Made by a program: the position numbers and the translations under genes
Notes under the pieces: model-generated
Told to the model about the DNA's origin: nothing
What the model saw: only the letters and a program-made list of their open reading frames with translations
Database searches by the model: none
Shown here: piece by piece, positions 59,767 through 64,000 of the stretch
Numbering within the stretch: the first letter of the stretch is position 1
How the letters are laid out: every line of letters begins with the position of its first letter
Assembly (NCBI RefSeq): GCF_000367365.1
Contig: NZ_BARF01000091.1
Span: 60,740-124,739 of the forward strand
From: Streptomyces prunicolor NBRC 13075
Lineage (GTDB): Bacteria; Actinomycetota; Actinomycetes; Streptomycetales; Streptomycetaceae
Direction: 5' to 3'
DNA length: 64,000 bases

Positions 59767-60572
59767 GACTTCTTGGCCTTTGCGGTCCGAGCGGCGACCC
59801 AGACGGCTACCGCGATCAGCGCGCCCAGACCGAAGATCCAGGCGAAGAGACCCTCACTGACCGGACCGAGACCACCCAGCTCAAGGCCGCCGGGGCTCTC
59901 GGTGTCGTCACCGTTGACCGCGTCGAGGTACGCGATGATGTCCTTCTTGTTCTTCGACGACAGCGTGGTGTCGGGGAAGGAAGGCATGTTCTGCGGGCCG
60001 GTCTGCATGGCCTCGTAGATGTGCTTCGGGGCAACGCCCTCAAGGTCCGGCGCAAACTTGCCGTGCGTCAGCGCGCCGCCCTTGCCGGTGAAGTTGTGGC
60101 ACTGGGCGCAGTTGGTGCGGAACAGCTCGCCACCCTTGGCGATGTCCGAACCGGCGGGCCCGTACTCGTTCTTCGTCGGGATGACCGGACCGGCGCCCAG
60201 CGAGGCGATGTACGCCGCGAGCTGGTCGATCTCGGCCTGGGAGTAGATGACCTTCTTGGCCGGGATCTGAGCGCCCGGCTGCTGGGCCGGCATCCGGCCG
60301 GTGCCGACCTGGAAGTCGACCGCCGCGGCGCCGACGCCCACGAGGCTCGGCCCGTCGGAGGAGCCCTGACCGCCGGTGCCGTGGCAGCTGGCGCAACCGA
60401 CGGCGAAGAGCTTCTTGCCCTCGTCGATGGAGAGGGACTGAGCCGACTCGTCGGCCTGCGCCTTGCTCGCGGGCGCGAGCAGGCTGAACGCCCCTCCGGC
60501 TGCCGCCAGCGCGAGGAGTAGTACGACGACCGCCGCCAGCGGATGGCGTCGTCGTGTGGAGAGCTTTTTCAC
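59763..60572 (-). CDS. qcrC: Cytochrome bc1 complex, dihaem cytochrome c subunit
   Basis: 269 residues. Signal anchor near 11-33; haem motifs CASCH (60-64) and CAQCH (155-159) with Met ligands in GRMPAQQP and QNMPSFPD; C-terminal helix (SEGLFAWIFGLGALIAVAVWV) anchors it. Two haems make it a direct bridge to cytochrome aa3 oxidase, so no soluble cytochrome c is needed. The 4-base overlap with qcrA and an 80-base gap to ctaE indicate one operon ctaE-qcrC-qcrA-qcrB. Confidence 0.96.
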   Translation of the reverse strand: MKKLSTRRRHPLAAVVVLLLALAAAGGAFSLLAPASKAQADESAQSLSIDEGKKLFAVGCASCHGTGGQGSSDGPSLVGVGAAAVDFQVGTGRMPAQQPGAQIPAKKVIYSQAEIDQLAAYIASLGAGPVIPTKNEYGPAGSDIAKGGELFRTNCAQCHNFTGKGGALTHGKFAPDLEGVAPKHIYEAMQTGPQNMPSFPDTTLSSKNKKDIIAYLDAVNGDDTESPGGLELGGLGPVSEGLFAWIFGLGALIAVAVWVAARTAKAKKS

Positions 60573-60652
60573 GGATTACCCCGGTGTCAGGATCTTCTGC
60601 GTCGATGCTTCTGGAATGTGCGCTTCTTGGCTGCGCGCGGGATCGGGCCCGA

Positions 60653-61273
60653 CTACTTGATCAAGTAGATCGTGGCGAAGAGGCCGATCCAGACGACATC
60701 GACGAAGTGCCAGTAGTAGGACACGACGATGGCCGCGGTCGCCTGTTCGTGGGTGAACCTCTTTGCCGCGTAGGTGCGTCCGAGGACGAACAGGAAGGCG
60801 ATGAGGCCGCCCGTCACGTGCATGCCGTGGAAACCGGTGGTCAGGTAGAACACCGAGCCGTACGGGTCGGAGGACAGCGAGATGCCGTCCTTCTTCACCA
60901 GCTCCGTGTACTCGAAGATCTGACCGCCGATGAAGATCGCACCCATCACGAACGTGATGATGAACCAGCCCCTGAGCTTCTTCACATCCCCGCGCTCGGC
61001 GGCGAAGACGCCGAGCTGGCAGGTGAGGGAGGAGAGCACCAGGATCGTGGTGTTGGTCGCGGAGAATGGAATGTTGAGATGGCTCGCCATCTCCTTCCAG
61101 TGGTCCGGACCGGTCACCGATCGCAGGGTGAAGTACATCGCGAAGAGGGCCGCGAAGAACATCAGCTCGGAACTCAGCCAGATGATGGTTCCGACGCTGG
61201 TGAGGTTCGGCCGGTTGACCGACGGGTGCGCGTGCCCGGTTTCTACTGTCGTTGCTGTCGCCACGACCGACAT
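60653..61273 (-). CDS. ctaE: Cytochrome c oxidase subunit III
   Basis: 206 residues, five helices, as in actinobacterial subunit III. SVNRPNLTSVGTIIWLSSELMFFAALFAMYF, TTGFHGMHVTGGLIAFLFVLG and SYYWHFVDVVWIGLFATIYLI are the family blocks. First gene of ctaE-qcrCAB; other oxidase genes ctaF and ctaD are 2 kb further. No ribosome site of good form is seen, and the start codon lies in a 21-bp palindrome. Confidence 0.95.
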   Translation of the reverse strand: MSVVATATTVETGHAHPSVNRPNLTSVGTIIWLSSELMFFAALFAMYFTLRSVTGPDHWKEMASHLNIPFSATNTTILVLSSLTCQLGVFAAERGDVKKLRGWFIITFVMGAIFIGGQIFEYTELVKKDGISLSSDPYGSVFYLTTGFHGMHVTGGLIAFLFVLGRTYAAKRFTHEQATAAIVVSYYWHFVDVVWIGLFATIYLIK

Positions 61274-61284
61274 TATGTCGGTCG
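61264..61284. promoter_or_regulatory. 21-bp palindrome over the ctaE start codon
   Basis: CGACCGACAT and ATGTCGGTCG are perfect 10-bp arms around a single T. The ctaE ATG falls in the left arm. With almost no loop it is better as a protein-binding site than as an RNA hairpin. Confidence 0.6.
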
Positions 61285-61430
61285 CTTATCCCGCCCTCAC
61301 TCCGGGGGGTGCCGTTCGGAGTGTCCGCAGCGTGTGTACTGCCCGTATGGCCCATCGCAGGGGTGTTCCAACAGGTGTTGACGGGGTGTTCAAGGGAGTA
61401 GCATCCGCGCAACGGACCTTGGGAGGAACA

Positions 61431-61832
61431 ATGCAGGCGACCGCCACGGTGCTGGTCTACAGCGATGACTCCAACACCCGCGAGCAGGTGCGGTTGGCCT
61501 CCGGCAAGCGGCCGGCGTCCGACGTGCCGTTGGTCGAGTTCCTTGAGTGCGCTACGCCCGCTGCGGTTCTGAAGGAACTGGACCGGGGTGGGATCGATGT
61601 CTGTGTGTTCGACGGGGAGTCCTCGCCGATGGGTGGCATGGGGTTGTGCCGCCAGGTGAAGGACGAGGTCTTCAACTGCCCGCCGGTGCTTGTGCTCATC
61701 GGGCGGCCTCAGGACGCGTGGCTCGCCACGTGGAGCCGTGCGGAGGCCGCGGTGACCCTTCCGGTGGATCCCGTTGAGTTCGCGGCCTCTCTTGCCTCGC
61801 TGCTGCGTGAGAAGCGGGCCTTGAGCGCCTAG
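61431..61832 (+). CDS. Atypical stand-alone receiver-domain protein
   Basis: 133 residues from ATG with GGGAGG 5 bases upstream. The fold of a response-regulator receiver is suggested by ATVLVYSDDSNTREQVRLAS (acidic pair 11-12), DVCVFDGESSPMGG (candidate phospho-Asp), PPVLVLIGRPQDAW and EAAVTLPVDPVEFAASLASLL. The usual Thr/Ser after strand 4 and the Lys of strand 5 are missing. No output domain. It is divergent from ctaE in the middle of the respiratory cluster, where a link to oxidase expression or assembly can be guessed. Confidence 0.7.
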   Translation: MQATATVLVYSDDSNTREQVRLASGKRPASDVPLVEFLECATPAAVLKELDRGGIDVCVFDGESSPMGGMGLCRQVKDEVFNCPPVLVLIGRPQDAWLATWSRAEAAVTLPVDPVEFAASLASLLREKRALSA

Positions 61833-61918
61833 GAGCTCGGGGCGGCCCGCAGTTTCGCGGCTGCGGGCCGGTTGTGGTTGCTCGCGCCCGCGCGGCGGAG
61901 CCGCAAATGTCACAGCCC

Positions 61919-61937
61919 CGCGCCCCTTTGGGGCGCG
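61919..61937. terminator. Bidirectional terminator with dispersed-repeat flank
   Basis: CGCGCCCC TTT GGGGCGCG between the convergent receiver and L,D-transpeptidase genes. The preceding bases 61866-61918 include GCTCGCGCCCGCGCGGCGGA and belong to a common Streptomyces intergenic repeat type. Confidence 0.75.
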
Positions 61938-61939
61938 TC

Positions 61940-63298
61940 TCACACGGACTCAGGACGGAGCCGTGCCGCGTCTTCTGGCCTCGGACCATCGGGCGTTCCG
62001 CCTACCAACGCGCTGCCGCCTCGCCACTTCTTCCAGGCGAGGTTCCAGTCGCCGAAGCCGTTGCCGAAGGGTTCCATCTCGTCGCCGTTGGAGTTGACGA
62101 CCTTGACGACGTCACCCTCGTGGACCGTGTCGAAGAACCACTCGGCGTTGCTGGTGCTCATGCCGGTGCAGCCGTGGCTGACGTTCTCGGAGCCCTGGGA
62201 GCCCACCGACCAGGGGGCGGCGTGGACGTACTCGCCGCTCCAGGTGACGCGGGTCGCGTAGTAGACGGGGAGGTCGTACGAGTCCGAGGAGCCCTCGGAG
62301 ATGCCGACGGTGGTTCCGCGCATCCGTACGAAGTACTCCTTGCCCAGTACGACCTTGACGCCGTTTCGGGTCTCGAAGCCGGGCTTGCCGGTGGTGACGG
62401 GGATCTGGTTGATCTCCTCGCCGTTCTTGTAGACCGTCATCTCGTGGGACGAGGCGTCCGTCACGGCGACGATCTTGTCGCCCGTGGTGAGCTTGAGGCC
62501 CTTTGAACTGCCGCCCCACAGACGGTCGCTGATCTTCACACCGTCGAGGTCGCTGCGGACCTGGATGGTGGCGTGGGCGGGCCAGTACTCCTTGGGGCGG
62601 TAGTGGAGTTCCTTGTCGTCCACCCAGTGCCAGGCGCCCTCGACGGCGGGCACGGAGTCCACCCTGAGGGCGCGTTCCACGATGGCCCGCTGCGCCTTGT
62701 CCTTGACGGGCATGTTCAGTTCGGCGGTGACCGGCTGGCCGACGCCGTACGTGCCCGCGTCCGGGCCGAACTTCACCGTCAGGCTCTTCTTGGCGGTCGG
62801 CTTGCTGGTGTCGAAGGTGAGGACCTTGCGGCCGGGGGCGCCGTCCTCGTCCTCCGTGCTCACCCGGACCGTGTAGTGGGCGCTGGCGGCCAGCGGGGAG
62901 GTGCTGTGCCAGCGAGTGCCGTCGGCGGCGAGTTCGCCCGTGACGTAGCGTCCCGTGGCGTCCATGGCGGTGACGTCCGTGATGCGCCCGTCGTCACCGG
63001 ATGCGGTGACCTCCAGGGGCTTGTCCGGGTCGACCTTCTTGCCTTTGCCCGACGGGCCGTTGAAGGAGATCTGCCCCGCCGCGTCGTACGGCTTGGCCGA
63101 CAGCGGGTCGCCGCCGTCGGACCCGCAGGCGGTGACGCCCGCGCCGAGGGAGATCACCAGCAGGGTGCAGCCGACGACGGTGCGGGTGCGCGGGCGCGCC
63201 GGTGTCGAGAGGGTGAGCGCGCGGAGGCCCGAAGGGCTGAGCACGGTCGCCCTCTCGACACCGGCTTTTGCGCCCCGAAAGAACACTTTGTGGCTCAT
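61940..63298 (-). CDS. L,D-transpeptidase lipoprotein with Ig-like domains
   Basis: 452 residues from ATG; a GTG 17 codons later with GAGAGGG upstream is an alternative start. A lipobox LGAGVTAC at residue ~58 follows a long basic N-terminus. Two Ig-like domains (CreP/BIg5 type) occupy ~70-290. The YkuD catalytic domain has YATRVTWSGEYVHAAPW and SHGCTGMSTSNAEWFF with catalytic His and Cys, and ends about residue 420. It makes 3-3 cross-links in peptidoglycan or anchors proteins. It is like mycobacterial LdtB. It sits inside the respiratory locus with no obvious functional link. Confidence 0.9.
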   Translation of the reverse strand: MSHKVFFRGAKAGVERATVLSPSGLRALTLSTPARPRTRTVVGCTLLVISLGAGVTACGSDGGDPLSAKPYDAAGQISFNGPSGKGKKVDPDKPLEVTASGDDGRITDVTAMDATGRYVTGELAADGTRWHSTSPLAASAHYTVRVSTEDEDGAPGRKVLTFDTSKPTAKKSLTVKFGPDAGTYGVGQPVTAELNMPVKDKAQRAIVERALRVDSVPAVEGAWHWVDDKELHYRPKEYWPAHATIQVRSDLDGVKISDRLWGGSSKGLKLTTGDKIVAVTDASSHEMTVYKNGEEINQIPVTTGKPGFETRNGVKVVLGKEYFVRMRGTTVGISEGSSDSYDLPVYYATRVTWSGEYVHAAPWSVGSQGSENVSHGCTGMSTSNAEWFFDTVHEGDVVKVVNSNGDEMEPFGNGFGDWNLAWKKWRGGSALVGGTPDGPRPEDAARLRPESV

Positions 63299-63372
63299 GA
63301 AGCGAGGCTATGAAGCTTCGTCAGCCCCGGCGCGGTGAGTAACCCGGACGAGGGACCGGCGTTGCGGCAAAA

Positions 63373-63413
63373 GCACGAGCCCGGACCTCCTGACGGAGTG
63401 TCCGGGCTCGTGC
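63373..63413 (-). terminator. ctaF terminator
   Basis: Perfect 14-bp arms (GCACGAGCCCGGAC) with a 13-base loop, then CTTTTGCC on the minus strand. It lies 15 bases past the ctaF stop. Confidence 0.9.
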
Positions 63414-63427
63414 GGGCTCAGCGCGTG

Positions 63428-63826
63428 CTACTGGGTGCGGTCTTCACCGCGGTAGTACTCGAAGACCCAGCCGTACAGGCCGATCATGATGATCGGGGCG
63501 GAGAAGTACAGCAGCCACCAGCCGATCGCGATCGACAGGAAGGCCAGTGCGCCACCGACACCGAGGGCGAGGGGCTGCCAGCTGTGCGGGCTGAAGAAGC
63601 CCACCTCGCCGGCCTCGTCCGCGACGTCGGCCTCCTTGTTGTCCTGCGCGAGCGTGTCGATCCGCCGGGCCGTGAAGCCCAGGTAGAAGCCGACCATGAT
63701 GCACAGGCCGAAGGCCATGAAGAGGGCCGTGGTACCGGCCGCCTCCTTGGACCAGACGCCGTAGACGATCGCCATGACCAGCACGAAGACGGCCAGCCAC
63801 ATGAACATCCTGCCCTGGACCTTCAC
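63428..63826 (-). CDS. ctaF: Cytochrome c oxidase subunit IV
   Basis: 132 residues, GTG start in a GTGA overlap with ctaD. Four hydrophobic helices: MFMWLAVFVLVMAIVYGVWS, TTALFMAFGLCIMVGFYLGF, and a pair near residues 85-120. Actinobacterial subunit IV is a small helical subunit of the aa3 oxidase without cofactors. It ends the ctaD-ctaF unit before a strong terminator. Confidence 0.93.
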   Translation of the reverse strand: MKVQGRMFMWLAVFVLVMAIVYGVWSKEAAGTTALFMAFGLCIMVGFYLGFTARRIDTLAQDNKEADVADEAGEVGFFSPHSWQPLALGVGGALAFLSIAIGWWLLYFSAPIIMIGLYGWVFEYYRGEDRTQ

Positions 63827-64000
63827 TTGCCCGCCTCCTTGCCGCCGACGAGGGCCTTGTCAGCGTGATGCGCGTTCTCGAGCTGGTCGAGAGCGGCGAT
63901 CTCCGGGTGGTGCAGGTCGAACGCCGGGGATTCGCTGCGGATACGCGGCAGGGTGAGGAAGTTGTGCCGCGGGGGCGGGCACGAGGTCGCCCACTCCAGC
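63823..64000 (-). CDS. ctaD: Cytochrome c oxidase subunit I, C-terminal fragment
   Basis: The last 58 codons only; the gene continues past the right edge. The fragment begins LEWATSCPPPRHNF, the conserved end of subunit I after its last helix, and finishes with a charged tail (VGGKEAGK). The haem-copper helices are outside the window. Its stop overlaps the ctaF start by 4 bases. Confidence 0.93.
   Translation of the reverse strand, partial: LEWATSCPPPRHNFLTLPRIRSESPAFDLHHPEIAALDQLENAHHADKALVGGKEAGK

Noticed and set aside
1..64000. tRNA, rRNA, CRISPR array, integrase, insertion sequence or biosynthetic gene cluster
   Set aside because: None could be found by eye on either strand; the region looks like stable core chromosome.

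Overview
The window is a chromosomal segment of a Streptomyces. It is very GC-rich, uses GTG and TTG starts freely, and has many start codons that overlap the previous stop by 4 bp. Gene content and order match, from memory, the S. coelicolor interval around SCO2095-SCO2155. The block is conserved core genome: I see no transposase, integrase, phage gene, CRISPR array, tRNA or rRNA. Its backbone also resembles the Mycobacterium tuberculosis Rv2172c-Rv2200c region (metF, an Rv2175c-like DNA-binding protein, a PASTA kinase, class II DAHP synthase, PlsC, an ArsA-like ATPase, an SRPBCC protein, a FadD15-like ligase, PimB', NlpC/P60, trpD, ctaE-qcrCAB, ctaF), with Streptomyces genes inserted between these members.

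Layout. 1-4.1 kb: MoxR-DUF58-transglutaminase operon, cut at the left edge. 4.2-6.4 kb: DUF3040, methyltransferase and HEPN-type genes. 6.5-10 kb: ABC ATPase, YhgE/Pip membrane protein and TetR regulator, with a palindromic operator in the promoter. 10.3-13.6 kb: DUF4126 protein, phytoene-desaturase-like oxidoreductase, Q/Y/G-rich membrane protein. 13.6-19.8 kb: metF, thiE, an Rv2175c-like regulator, a ferredoxin-reductase-like flavoprotein, then a TPP riboswitch and thiO-thiS-thiG. 19.9-24.4 kb: PASTA Ser/Thr kinase, endonuclease IV, sulfite-oxidase-like protein, bacterioferritin and its ferredoxin with an iron box. 24.5-29.1 kb: DAHP synthase, a trp attenuator with leader peptide, fused TrpE-TrpG, phosphofructokinase. 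29.2-38.8 kb: MacR/MacS two-component system, acyltransferase, hydrolase, EEP nuclease, glucokinase with its DUF5304 neighbour, ArsA-like ATPase, SRPBCC protein, metallophosphoesterase. 39-48.7 kb: fatty-acyl-CoA ligase, Tat-exported cholesterol oxidase, PimB'-like and GT87 glycosyltransferases, MATE exporter with divergent PadR regulator, lipoprotein peptidase. 48.7-56.9 kb: two tandem NlpC/P60 hydrolases, NYN protein, rhomboid protease, a SAM-IV riboswitch before a cysteine-desulfurase-like gene, trpD. 57-64 kb: qcrB-qcrA-qcrC-ctaE, an atypical receiver protein, an L,D-transpeptidase, ctaF and the end of ctaD.

Together the genes cover aromatic amino acid supply (aroH, trpEG, trpD), thiamine synthesis, upper glycolysis (glkA, pfkA), iron storage, mannolipid and cell-wall metabolism, and the cytochrome bc1-aa3 respiratory supercomplex. 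Regulation visible in sequence includes two riboswitches, one ribosome-mediated attenuator, an iron box, several palindromic operators, strong convergent terminators and several probable leaderless starts. Features of special interest are two ATPases with altered P-loops, an atypical receiver inside the respiratory cluster, a 72-bp long inverted repeat carrying a dispersed 30-nt element, and a duplicated 3' gene end at the glycosyltransferase/MATE junction.
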